This document shows, piece after piece, positions 21,801 through 33,631 of a stretch of DNA of 64,000 bases (positions are counted from its first letter, which is position 1; each line of letters opens with the position of its first letter). The translations under genes were made by a program, and so were the position numbers. Under the pieces are notes generated by a model. It had not been told where the DNA came from. It ran no database searches and saw only the letters and a program-made list of their open reading frames with translations. Origin of the DNA: Nipponacmea schrenckii. Its lineage: Eukaryota; Mollusca; Gastropoda; Lottiidae. The stretch is from positions 310,001 through 374,000 of the forward strand of contig JAUJPP010000011.1 in the NCBI GenBank assembly GCA_030562195.1, written 5' to 3'.

Positions 21801-23798
21801 AGCCACACGTGGCACAGAGTGGGACTTTGCTAACGTTGCAAAATTGAAACAGACAGGCCGAAACATCTGATTTTCTGGGAGAAACTGGCCAAAGCAACGA
21901 GGTATCTGTGTGCAAAGAATTTTTTGGAAAAACGTTATTTACTACAGATGTAAAGCGCTGACCGATATAACTGGTAAATTGGAAGTTTACCCGTATGTGC
22001 CACGCCCATCTAAGTTACTTTTGCGTAAATCTAATCTCATACAAAATATATTATATTCATGGTACAAATTTGAAGTTTGTACATCTAATAGATCACGAGA
22101 TATACACAAATACGTTTCAAAAAAGCAAAATGAGCTTTAATTTTAAAAGTCCAAAAATTAAATGTTCATTTTAAAAACTTTTGTTGTGCATCGCTGGAAA
22201 GAGGACAAAAGGCGCCTTCGAAATGTGAAAAAATAATCCTCTAAATTAACTAGGTCACGCTCTAGAGCAGTCCAACGTTGCAAATTTTGCTGCTTTCGAG
22301 CAGCTATAAAACCGGAAATAGACGTCAGAAGTCTAATGCCAAATTGTCAACTGATAGATAAAGTCAGTGACCAATGACCTTGTAAAGGTCAAGGTCACCA
22401 AAGGTCAAAGTCACTAGAAATAAGCCCCCAAACTAAAAAAAACTGATTTTTTGCAAATGTCGCAAATTGCAACAAACAGGCAAAAACATTTGATTTTTTG
22501 GGATAAAGTGGCCAAAGTAATGAGATATATGTATGCAAGGTACTTTTTTGAAAAACGTTATTTACTGCAGCCGTAATTCGCTGACCGATATAAATGGTAC
22601 ATTTGAAGTTCACCCGGATGTGCCACGCCCATCTCGTTTTTTTGGAGGGGAATCTAATCATATTCAAAATGTATATTCACAGTAAAAATTTGAAGCTTGT
22701 ACAGCTCATAGATCACGAGATATACACACATACATTTCAAGGAAGCGAAAATACGGCAAAATGTACTTTTCTTTGCAAAAATCAAAAAATTCAATTTTCA
22801 TTTTACAAACTTTTGTTATATATCGTTGGAAAGAGGATAAAAAGCACTTTAAGAATCTGAAAAAATTAACACTCTAAATTAATTAGGTCACGCTCTAGAG
22901 CAGCCCAAAGTTGCGAATTTCGCTGTTTTCGGGCAGCTATAAAACCGGAAGTAGACGTCGGAGGTCAAAGTTCAAAGTATCAACTGATAGCCAAGGTCAA
23001 TGACCTTTGACCTACTAAAGGTAATGGTCACCAAAGGTCAAGGTCACGAGAAATAAGCCCCCAAACTTCGAAAAAATTCAACCGGATGTTGCAAAAAAGC
23101 AAAAGCAAAATTCAAAAATCGATTTCCAACATTTTGATCGCAATCGACTAAGCTTTCCAAAAATATAAACATCACACAAATCGCTCTTACCGTAGAGGCC
23201 CCATTTTGAGTTTTACAAAAAAGTGACATTTCAAGATGGCGGCCAATGTTTCACTTCCGGTCCGGATTTTTTCTTCTTCGTTTTTTTGTCTTCTAATTTA
23301 ATTAGGATTGACATAAATTTTGTTGCGATACATCAATTACAGCACAAGTAGGTCAACCGGAAGTTTAAACCCGTTTTATGTTGAAACCGGAAATGAAGCA
23401 AAAATTTTGACTCTGCCAATGTTTTCATATTCATGACACTTGAAGGCACCCAAATTTTCAGATCAATCGGTCTAAAAATAGCAAAGTTGCAAAAATGTGC
23501 AAAATACGGCAAAAAAATGTGTGCTATGAATTTTCGAATTTCGAAATTTTGTAACTGCTATCTTGTTGAAAATTGTTTCAAGTTTTCAAAAATGCAAACC
23601 CGACGAAAATCGGTCCAAAAATGCGAGTCCTAGAGCCACTGACCGACTTTATAGACATGTTGCAATGCAGCACTTCCGGTTTTGCAAAAATGTTCCAATT
23701 TATATTTAATAGAAACGTCGCCACAACAGAAGGTGTAGAGAAGTTGTGAAATTGCTGCAACTATTGCAGCTTAGGCTGTGTGCCCTGTGTAAATTTCG

Positions 23799-23842
<44 letters not shown>

Positions 23843-23891
23843 CAAACCGAAAACAAACTGGGACTTTGCGGAAGCAAAGTCCCACAACTAG
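21801..23891 (+). mobile_element. R4: family I unit, B1
   Basis: 2091-bp unit. A1 about 21801-22434, A2 about 22435-23067, B1 about 23068-23798, a 42-bp A-tract (23799-23840, the longest on the right side), tail GACAAACCG, hairpin, CTAG (23888-23891). AGCTTTAATTTT replaces the usual GTACTTTAATTTT near 22131. Confidence 0.83.
23860..23883 (+). other. 3' terminal hairpin of R4 (family I type)
   Basis: 10-bp perfect stem GGGACTTTGC/GCAAAGTCCC, loop GGAA, 4 nt from CTAG. Confidence 0.87.
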
Positions 23892-25343
23892 AGCCACTTG
23901 TGGCACAGAGTGGGACTTTGCTAACGTCGCAAATTGCAACAAACAGGCCGAAACATCTGATTTTCTGGGAGAAAGTGGCCAAAGCAACGAGGTATCCGTG
24001 TGCAAAGTACTTTTTTGAAAAACATTATTTCCTACAGACGTAATTCGCTGACCCATATAAATGGCAAATTGGAAGTTTACCTGGATGTGCCACGCCCATC
24101 TCATTTCTTTTGGCGTGAATCTAATCACATTCTAAATGTATATTCACAGTACAAATTTGAAGCTTGTACATCTAATGGATCACGAGATATACACACATAC
24201 ATTTCAAAAAGCGAAAATACTGCAAAATGTACCTTTATTTTCAAAAATCAAAAAATTCAATTTTCATTTTAAAAAATTTTGTTATACATTGTTGGAAAGA
24301 AATTAAAAAGTACCTTAAGAATCTGAAAAAAATAACACTCTAAATTAATTAGGTCACGCTCTAGAGCAGTCCAAAGTTGCGAATTTTGCTGTTTTCGGGC
24401 AGCTATAAAACCGGAAGTTGATGTCTGAGGTCAAAGGTCAAAGTGTCAACTAATAGCCAAGGTCAATGACCTTTGACCTACTAAAGGTCAAAGTCACCAA
24501 AGGTCAAGGTCACGAGAAATAAGCCCTCAAACTTCGAAAAAATTAAACCGGATGTTGCAAAATTGCAAAAGCAAAATTCAAAAATCGGCTCCCACAGTTT
24601 TTTTCGTAATAGACTGAAGCTACAAGAAATGTAAACATCACGGAAATTAGACATAACCCTGAGGCCCCATTTTGAGTTTTACAAAAAAGTAACATTTCAA
24701 GATGGCGGCCAAAGTTTCACTTCCGGTTCGGATTTTTTCTTCTTCGTTTTTTTGTTTTCTAATTTAATTAAGATTGACATAAATTTTGTTGCGATACATC
24801 AATTACAGCACAAGTAGGTCAACCGGAAGTTTAAACCCTTTTTACGTTGAAACCGGAAATGAAGCAAAAATTTTGACTCTGCCAATGTTTTTAAATTCAT
24901 GACACTTGAAGGCACCCAAATTTTCAGATCAATCAGTCCTTAAATAGCAAAGTTGCAAAAATGTGCAAAATACGGCAAAAAAATGTGTGCTACGAATTTT
25001 CGAATTTCGAAATTTTTCAACTGCTATCTTGTTGGAAATTATATCAAGTTTCCAAAAATGCAAACCCGAAGAAAATCGATTAAAAATTGCGACTTCTAGA
25101 GCTACTGACCGACTTTTTAAACATGTTGCAACGCAGCACTTCCGGTTTAGCAAAAATGTTCCAATTTATATTCATTTACAACGTTGCCACTACAGAAGGT
25201 CTAGGAAAGTTGAATAGTTGCTGCAACTACTGTAGTCTAAGAGCAGGAAGGTGTGGAAAAAACGAAAAAAAAAAAAAAAAAAAAAAGAATTGACAAACCG
25301 AAAACAAACTGGGACTTTGCTGAAAGCAAAGTCCCACAACTAG
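23892..25343 (+). mobile_element. R5: short family I unit, one A subunit, B1
   Basis: 1452-bp unit with the AGCCACTTGTGGCAC 5' variant, a single A subunit (to about 24533), B1 (about 24534-25264), a 22-bp A-tract (25265-25286), hairpin and CTAG (25340-25343). The end of B is the GTCTAAGAGCAGGAAGG variant also seen in R12, in place of the usual GCCTAGGCTGTGTG, so its 3' fragment was exchanged. Confidence 0.82.
25311..25335 (+). other. 3' terminal hairpin of R5 (family I, 11-bp stem)
   Basis: Stem GGGACTTTGCT/AGCAAAGTCCC with loop GAA, followed by ACAACTAG. Confidence 0.87.
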
Positions 25344-27421
25344 AGCCACACGTGGCACAGAGTGGGACTTTGCTAACGTTGCAAAATTGCAACAAACAGG
25401 CCGAAACATCTGATTTTCTGGGAGAAACTGGCCAAAGCAACGAGGTATCTGTGTGCAAAGAATTTTTTGGAAAAATGTTATTTTCTACAGATGTAAAGCG
25501 CTGACCGATATAACTAGTAAATTGGAAGTTTACCCGTATGTGCCACGCCCATCTAATTTACTTTTGCGTAAATCTAATCTCATACAAAATATATATTCAT
25601 GGTACAAACTTGAAGCTTGTACATCTAATAGATCACGAGATATACACAAATACGTTTCAAAAAAGCAAAATGTACTTTAATTTTAAAAGTCCAAAAATTA
25701 AATTTTCATTTTAAAAACTTTTGTTGTGCATCGCTGGAAAGAGGACAAAAGGCGCCTTCGGAATGTGAAAAAAATAACCCTCTAAATTAATTAGGTCACG
25801 CTCTAGAGCAGTCCAACGTTGCAAATTTTGCTGCTTTCGAGCAGCTATAAAACCGGAAATAGACGTCAGAAGTCTAATGCAAAATTGTCAACTGATAGCT
25901 AAAGTCAGTGACCAATGACCTTGTAAAGGTCAAGGTCACCAAAGGTCAAAGTCACTAGAAACAAGCCCCCAAACTAAAAAAAAAACTGATTTTTTGCAAA
26001 TGTCGCAAAATTGCAACAAACAGGTAGAAACATTTGATTTTTTGGGATAAACTGGCCAAAGTAATGAGATATATGTATGCAAGGTACTTTTTTGAAAAAT
26101 GTTATTTACTGCAGCCGTAATTCGCTGACCGATAAAAATGGTAAATTTGAAGTTCACCCGGATGTGCCACGCCCATTTCGTTTTTTTGGAGGGGAATCTA
26201 ATCATATTAAAAATGTATATTCACAGTAAAAATTTGAAGCTTGTACAGTTAATAGATCACGAGATATACACACATACATTTCAAGGAAGCGAAAATACGG
26301 CAAAATGTACTTTTCTTTGCAAAAATCAAAAAATTCAATTTTCATTTTACAAACTTTTGTTATATATCGTTGGAAAGAGGACAAAAAACAATCTAAGAAT
26401 CTGAAAAAAATTAACACTCTAAATTAATTAGGTCACGCTCTGGAGCAGCCCAAAGTTGCGAATTTTGCTGTTTTCGGGCAGCTATAAAACCGGAAGTAGA
26501 CGTCGGAGGTCAAAGTTCAAAGTATCAACTGATAGCCAAGGTCAATGACCTTTGACCTACTAAAGGTCATGGTCACCAAAGGTCAAGGTCACGAGAAATA
26601 AGCCCCCAAACTTCGAAAAAATTCAACCGGATGTTGCAAAAAAGCAAAAGCAAAATTCAAAAATCGATTTCCAACATTTTGATCGCAATCGACTAAGCTT
26701 TCCAGAAATATAAAAAATCACACAAATCGCTCTTACCGTAGAGGCCCCATTTTGAGTTTTACAAAAAAGTGACATTTCAAGATGGCGGCTAATGTTTCAC
26801 TTGCGGTCCGGATTTTTTCTGCTTCGTTTTTTTGTCTTCCAATTTAATTAGGATTGACATAAATTTTGTTGCGATACATCAATTACAGCACAAGTAGGTA
26901 AAACCGGAAGTTTAAACCCGTTTTACGCTGAAACCGGAAATGAACCCAAAAATTCTGACTCTGCCAATGTTTTCATATTCGTGACACTTGAAGGCACCCA
27001 AATTTTCAGATCAATCGGTCTTAAAATAGCAAAGTTGCAAAAATGTGCAAAATACGGCAAAAAAATGTGTGCTATGAAATTTCGAATTTCGAATTTTTTT
27101 AATTGCTATTTTGTTGGAAATTGTTTTAAGTTTTCAAAAATGCAAACCCGACGAAAATCGGTCCAAAAATGCGAGTTCTAGAGCCACTGACCGACTTTTT
27201 AGACATGTTGCAATGCAGCACTTTCGGTTTTGCAAAAAAGTTCCAATTTATATTTAATAGAAATTTCGCCACAACAGAAGGTGTAGAGAAGATGTGAAAT
27301 TGCTGCAACTATTGCAGCCTAGGCTGTGTGCCCTGTGTAAATTTCAAAAAAAAAAAAAAAAAAAAAAAGACAAACCAAAAAACAAACTGGGACTTTGCTG
27401 AAAGCAAAGTCCCACAACTAG
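25344..27421 (+). mobile_element. R6: family I unit, B1
   Basis: 2078-bp unit: A1 about 25344-25974, A2 about 25975-26612, B1 about 26613-27345, a 23-bp A-tract, hairpin and CTAG (27418-27421). Its A2/B1 block is close to L5 (9190-9826 in reverse complement) and R20. B1 carries the GGTCCAAAAATGCGAGTTC variant shared with L5 and R20. It abuts the unrelated 5' end of R7. Confidence 0.83.
27389..27413 (+). other. 3' terminal hairpin of R6 (family I, 11-bp stem)
   Basis: Stem GGGACTTTGCT/AGCAAAGTCCC, loop GAA, 4 nt from CTAG. Confidence 0.87.
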
Positions 27422-27565
27422 AGCCGTACGCCTAACGGCACTGAAGCAGTGCGTTCCATCCAGGGATACGTTCGTTAAGCAAAAGACAGAAAGGGTATAT
27501 TTAAAAAAATGTGCATTATAAATGGATTTGGATTTCATAACAAACGCTCCTATCCCCCCTCCCAT

Positions 27566-27581
27566 CCCCCCCCCCCCCCCC
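27566..27581. repeat. 16-bp poly-C run in R7
   Basis: A run of 16 C preceded by shorter C runs (TATCCCCCCTCCCATC). The minus strand is G-rich with at least four G runs, so a G-quadruplex is possible. It is unique in an otherwise C-poor window, and its length is uncertain because homopolymers are error-prone. Confidence 0.8.
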
Positions 27582-27734
27582 AAAGGATTGTTTCATATTC
27601 GCAATTCGCAATTTTCAGATGGCGATGAAACCAAAAGTACACATTGTACAACATAGCATTGGATAGACATTGTCGAAAGCTATATATTTTGTACAAATCA
27701 AAAGGTCACTAATGGTTTTTAAAATTTTTTATAT

Positions 27735-27962
27735 TGAATAGAGTTCTGTCCCTTAGACCATTATTCCACTCAACTGTATATTATTGTTGCATAAGAGATA
27801 CAATTTAAAATTCTAAAGATTGTAATTTCGTTCAAAATATTCCATATTTACATCACCCACAACAGGAAGTAAACCACAATTTCATTTATTTAATATATAT
27901 AAAACCTTTGAATCATTTTAATTGGATGTAGAACGATTAAACTAAAAAATAAATTTGGATCG
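27735..27962 (+). repeat. 230-bp module shared with R19
   Basis: Aligns with about 58435-58686: CCACTCAACTGTA, AATTCTAAAG, CATCGCCCACAAC, ATTTTAACTGGATGTAGAAC and AATAAATTTGGATC occur in the same order with about 10-15% differences. Here it is part of the R7 5' block; in R19 it sits inside an A subunit. Confidence 0.7.
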
Positions 27963-29403
27963 CTGAAACTCATATCTTGTAGATCGCCCAAACGCAACAC
28001 ACATTAAACAGATTGTTTTATAGGGAAAATTCGCAATTTTTAAATGGCGATGAAAGCGGAAAAAATACATCTTACAATAAAGCTTTATATATCATTGGAT
28101 AGATCTTCTCGAGAGCTATCACGTTTGTACAGGTCAAAAATTCGTCAAAGGTCAACGTCACAATATACGACCCTTCAAAGTTTTTAAAAATTTTAATCGT
28201 AAAAAAATCAAAATCAAAATCGAAATTCAAAAATCGGTTTCCATATATATTTCGTCAACCGGTTATAGATTCTATATACATCAAAATAACACAAATCGAA
28301 TTATCCCCCGAGACCCTATTTCGATTTAAAGAAAAACACGCACAGTTAGTATAGAAGAAATAACAAAATTTTGAAATTTTTAAACGCGCAATTTTGATCA
28401 AAATACCAAGTGTGATATATTAATAGAAAGATGAGATTAAGCGTAAAAGGAATATGTAAGAAATTATGTCCTATGTAAATTAGGTCACGTGATAGAGCTC
28501 TCTAAAATAAAAATTCGTGATTTTCAATTGGGTGCAAAACCGGAAGTAAACATCGGACAACAAAGGTGATGATACCATTGGGTAGATATAATCAAGGGCA
28601 ATAACTTTTGTTCAGGTCAAAAGGTCACCGAAGGTCAAGGTCGCGAAATATGACCTTTTAAATTTTTGACAATTACTGGAAAATTTCAACCGGAAATAAA
28701 AGAAAAGCAAAAGCGAAATTCAAAAATCCCTTCCCATACTTTTTTGCGCAATCGTTGAATGTTTTTAGAAAATCTTAAATTATGCAAATTAGATTTAACC
28801 CTAAGGCCCCATTTTGAGTTTTACAAAAATTAGTCATATCAAGATGGCGGCTGATCCGTTACTTCCGGTTCGGATTTTTTTAATTTAGCATCATTTAATA
28901 GACAATTGTAGCTAATTGCAAAAGAAATTTTTTCAATATCTTCAATATTCCGGAAGTGCAAAATTCAACTTTAAAAGCAAATAACTTCAAAACCGGAAGT
29001 GATATCGAAATTTTGAAAATTAATTATAGTTTGCAATCAAAATGTCTATATATCTGTAAGTTTTCAAGTCGATCGAAAGAAAACTGTAGAAGTAAAAAAA
29101 TGCTAAAAATTCAAAATTAAAAAAGTCAGCGACAAAGTTGGGAAATGTTTCATTCTCAATTTCCTATCTTTTAGAACTAAGTTCAATGTAGTTATCTAAA
29201 AAAGAACGATCAACATTGGATCAAAAATAAAGCCGCAAATTGAAAAACAAAGAAAAACTTTGGAATGCGCTACGTCATTTCCTGTTTACAAAAAATGCAT
29301 CAAATTACATTCATTAACATTACTTTCACGAGTACGACAAGAAAATCGAAAGAGTGAATTCATAGCATATGTAGTTTTGGCTGGGCGCTCTGGGAAGAAT
29401 TCG

Positions 29404-29446
<43 letters not shown>

Positions 29447-29460
29447 ATTTCGAAAACAAA

Positions 29461-29486
29461 GCAGTGCGTTCCAATGAACGCACTGC
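29461..29486 (+). other. First 3' hairpin of R7 (family II type)
   Basis: 11-bp perfect stem GCAGTGCGTTC/GAACGCACTGC, loop CAAT. It is followed by an A8 spacer and a family I tail rather than CTAG. Confidence 0.88.
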
Positions 29487-29518
29487 AAAAAAAAGAATTG
29501 ACAAACCGAAAACAAACT

Positions 29519-29543
29519 GGGACTTTGCTGAAAGCAAAGTCCC
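29519..29543 (+). other. Second 3' hairpin of R7 (family I type)
   Basis: Stem GGGACTTTGCT/AGCAAAGTCCC, loop GAA, then ACAACTAG. The end of one family is appended to the body of another. Confidence 0.88.
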
Positions 29544-29551
29544 ACAACTAG

Positions 29552-31559
29552 AGCCACACGTGGCACAGAGTGGGACTTTGCTAACGTTGCAAAATTGCAA
29601 CAAACAGGCCGAAACATCTGATTTTCTGGGAGAAACTGGCCAAAGCAACGAGGTATCTGTGTGCAAAGAATTTTTTGGAAAAATGTTATTTCCTACAGAT
29701 GTAAGGCGCTGACCGATATAACTGGTAAATTGGAAGTTTACCCGTATGTGTCACGCCCATCTAATTTACTTTTGCGTAAATCTAATCTCATACAAAATAT
29801 ATATTCATGGTACAAATTTGAAGCTTGTACATCTAATAGATCACGAGATATGCACAAATACATTTCAAAAAAGCAAAATGTACTTTAATTTTAAAAGTGC
29901 AAAAATTAAATTTTCATTTTCAAAACTTTTGTTATTCATTGCTGGAAAGTGGACAAAAAGTGCCTTAAGAATCTGAAAAAATAACCCTCTAAATTAATTA
30001 GGTCACGCTCTAGAGCAGTCCAAATTTGTGAAATTTGCTGTTTTCAGGCAGCTATAAAACCGGAAGTTGACGTCGGTGGTCAAATGTCAAAGTATTAAAT
30101 GATAGATAAGGTCAATGACCTTTGACCTACAAAAGGTCAAGGTCACCAATGGTCAAGGTTATGAGAAATAAGCTTCCAAATTTAGAAAAAAATTAACCGG
30201 TTTGCTATTGTCGAGAAATTGCAACAAACAGGCCGAATCATCTGATTTTCTGGGATGAACTGGCCAAAGCAATGAGGTATCTGTTTGCAAAATACTTTTT
30301 AAAAAAACACGCTTTTTCCTACAGACGTAATTCGTTGACCCATGAAAAGGGTAAATTCGAAATTTACCCGGATGTGCCACGCCCATCTCATTTTTTTTAG
30401 CGTGAATCTAATCACATTCAAAATGTATATTCACGGTACAAATTTGAAGTTTGTACATTTAATAGATCACGAGATATACACACATACATTTCAAACAAAC
30501 GTAAATACAGCAAATTGTACTGTCATGTTCAAAAATCAAAAAGTTCAATTTTCTTTCATTTTACAAACCTTTGTTATGTATCGTTGGAAAGAGGACAAAA
30601 AGCGCATTAAGAATCTGGAGAAAATAACGCTCTAAATTTATTAGGTCACGCTCTAGAGCTACCCAAAGTAGCGAATTTTGCTGTTTTCGGGCAGCTATAA
30701 AACCGGAAGTAGACGTTGGAGGTCAAAGGTCAAAGTATCAACTGATATCCAAGGTCAATGACCTTTGCCCTACTAAAGGTCACGGCGGTCACCAAAGGTC
30801 AAGTTCACGAGAAATAAGCCCCCAAACTTCGAAAAAATTCAACCGGATGTTGCAAAAATGCAAAAGTGAAATTCAAAAATCGGCTCGCAATCGACTGAGG
30901 ATTCCAGAAATGTAATTATCGCAGAAATTAGAGATAACCCTGAGGCCCCATTTTTACTTTTACAAAAAAGTAACATTTCAAGATGGCGGCCAAAGTTTCA
31001 CTTCCGGTTCGGATTTTTTCTTCTTTGTTTTTTTGCCTTCTAATTTAATTAAGATTGACATAAATTTTGTTGTGATACATCAATTACAGCACAAGTAGGT
31101 CAACCGGAAGTTTAAACCCTTTTTACGTTGAAATCGGAAATGAAGTAAAAATTTTGACTCTGCCAATGTTTTTATATTCGTGACACTTGAAGGCACCCAA
31201 ATTTTCAGATTAATCGGTCTTAAAATAGCAAAGTTGCAAAAATGTGCAAAATACGGCAAAAAAATGTATGCTATGAATTTCCGAATTTCGAAATTTTTTA
31301 ACTGCTATCTTGTTGGAAATTGTTTCAAGTTTCCAAAAATGCAAACCCGAAGAAAATCGATCAAAAATTGCGACTTCTAGCGCCACTGACCGACTTTTTA
31401 GGCATGTTGCAACGTAGCACTTCCGGTTTTGCAAAAATGTTCCATTTTATATTTATGCAACACGTCGCCACTACAGAAGGTCTAGAGAAGTTGAGACAAT
31501 GTTGCAACTATTGCAGTCTAGGCGCAGTGAGGTGTGTAAATTTCGAAAAAAAAAACTAG
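29552..31559 (+). mobile_element. R8: family I unit, B1, no hairpin
   Basis: 2008-bp unit: A1 about 29552-30185 (ending in the AAGCTTCCAAATTTAG variant), A2 about 30185-30828, B1 about 30829-31545, a 10-bp A-tract and CTAG (31556-31559). A2 has GAAAAGGGTAAATTCGAAAT, shared with R14 and R16. B1 lacks about 20 bp where others have CCATACTTTTTT. Confidence 0.82.
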
Positions 31560-33631
31560 AGCCACACGTGGCACAGAGTGGGACTTTGCTAACGTTGCAA
31601 AATTGCAACAAACAGGCCGAAACATCTGATTTTCTGGGAGAAACTGGCCAAAGCAACGAGGTATCTGTGTGCAAAGTACTTTTTGGAAAAACATTATTTC
31701 CTACAGACGTAGATCGCTGACGATATAAATGAAAAATTGGAAGTTTACCCGGATGTGCCACGCCCATCTCATTTACTTTGCCGAAAATCTTATCACATTT
31801 GAAATGTATAGTCACGGTAAAATTTGAAGCTTGTGAAGCTAATAGATCACGAGATATACGCAAATACATTTCAAAAAAACAAAATGTACTTTAATTTTAA
31901 AAGTGCAAAAATTGAATTTTTATTTTTAAAACTTTTTTTATACATCGCTGGAAAGTGGACAAAAAGCGCCTTAAGAATCTGAAAAAATAACCCTCTAAAT
32001 TAATTAGGTCACGCTCTAAGGCCGTCCAAAGTTGTGAATTTTGCTGTTTTTGGGCAGATATAAAACTGGAAGTAGACGTCGGAGGTCAAATGTCAATTTG
32101 TCAACTGATAGTCAAAGTCAGTGACCTATGACCTTGTAAAGGTCAAAGTCACCAAAGTTCAAGGTCACGAGAAATAAGCCCCCAAATCGAAAAATTACTG
32201 ATACTTTTTGCTAATGTTGCAAATTGCAACTAACATGCCGCAACATCCGATTTTTAGGGATCAACTGGCCAAAGAAATGATGTATCTGCGTGCAAGGTAC
32301 TTTTATGAAAAACGTTATTTACTGCAGCCGTAATTCGCTGACCCATATAAATGGTAAATCAGGATTTTACCCGGATGTGCCACGCCCAACTTGATTTTTT
32401 TTATGTAAATCTAATCACATTCAAAATGTATATTCACGTTACAAATTTGAAGGTTGTACATCTAATAGATCACGAGATATATACACATACATTTCCAAGA
32501 AACGTAAACACGGCAAAATGTAATTTTCAAAAATCAAAAAAATTCAATTTCCATTTTATAAACATTTGTTATACATCGTTGGAAAGAAGACAAAAAGAAC
32601 TTTAAGAATCTGAAAAAAATAACACTCTAAATTAATTAGGTCACGCTCTAGAGCAGTCCAAAGTTGCGAATTTTGCTGTTTTTGGGCAGCTATAAAACCG
32701 GAAGTAGACGTCGGAGGTCAAAGGTCAAAGTATCATCTGATAGCCAAGGTCAATGACCTTTGACCTACTAAAGGTCATGGTCACCAAAGGTCAAGGTCAC
32801 GAGAAATAAGCCCCCAAACTTTAAAAAAATTCAACCGGATGTTGCAAAAATGCAAAAGCAAAATTTCAAAAATCGACTTCCAATGTTTTGTTGCAATTTT
32901 TATGTTCTTTCATTTGACACCAAAATCATCTCAATCGGATAAGCCATAATGTCTGAATTAAATTCGCGCAATTTCAGAAAAATCAAAATGGCGGCGAAAG
33001 TTGCGCATGCGGCCTTGATTTTATTTTCTTCGCTTTTTTGTATGGCTAATGGCTACCCGATGATACAAGTTTGAATCTCGTACATTAATAAAACCGGAAG
33101 TTATTCAACCGGACGAAAAACTCCATTTTTTGCAGAAACCGGAAGTGACGCAAAAATTTTGACCTACTTTTTGAAAATAGTTTCATGGGCTTCTTATGAT
33201 CAATTTTTTTCAGATCGATCACACTAAAAACAAAAAAGTTGCAAAAAATTGCAAAATACGGCAAAAAAATGTGTGCTACGAATCTTTGAAAATTGAAATT
33301 TTTTAACTGCTATCTGATCAGAAGTTACTTGCAGATTACAAAAATGAAAACCCGAAGAAAATCGATCAAAAATTGCGACAGCTAGAGCCAATTTGCTCCT
33401 TTTTAGGTTTGTTGCAACGCAGCACTTCCGGTTTTGCAAAAATGTTCCATTTTATATTTATGCAACACGTCGCCACTACAGAAGGTCTAGAGAAGTTGAG
33501 TCAATGTTGCAACCATTGCAGTCTAGGCGCAGTGAGGTGTGTAAATTTCGAAAAAACAAAAAAAAAAAAAAAAAAAAATTGACAAACCGAAAACAAACTG
33601 GGACTTTGCGGTAGCAAAGTCCCACAACTAG
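31560..33631 (+). mobile_element. R9: family I unit, B2
   Basis: 2072-bp unit: A1 about 31560-32187, A2 about 32188-32820, B2 about 32821-33550, an A-tract with one C, hairpin, CTAG (33628-33631). Both A subunits resemble R0 (GCAACTAACATGCCGCAACA). The 3' half of B2 (GATCAGAAGTTACTTGCAG) is shared with L1, R2, R11, R13 and R18. It abuts the first tandem family II unit. Confidence 0.82.
33600..33623 (+). other. 3' terminal hairpin of R9 (family I type)
   Basis: 10-bp stem GGGACTTTGC/GCAAAGTCCC, loop GGTA, then ACAACTAG directly followed by the family II 5' sequence ATCCCCAGG. Confidence 0.87.

Larger units (their letters stand above)
27422..29551 (+). mobile_element. R7: long family II relative with its own 5' end and two hairpins
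   Basis: 2130-bp unit. The 5' end (AGCCGTACGCCTAACGGCAC) differs from both main families but carries GCAGTGCGTTC at 27446-27456, the exact complement of the hairpin arm at 29476-29486. A first block (27422-27962) includes a 16-bp C run and a module shared with R19. From about 27963 it follows the family II order: GTAGATCGCCCAAACGC, TTTAAATGGCGATGAAAG, the CACGTGA/GAGCTC block near 28490, AAGATGGCGGCTGATCC near 28842. The 3' end is CTGGGCGCTCTGGGAAG, a long A-tract, a family II hairpin, then a family I tail with its own hairpin and CTAG (29548-29551). Confidence 0.75.
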
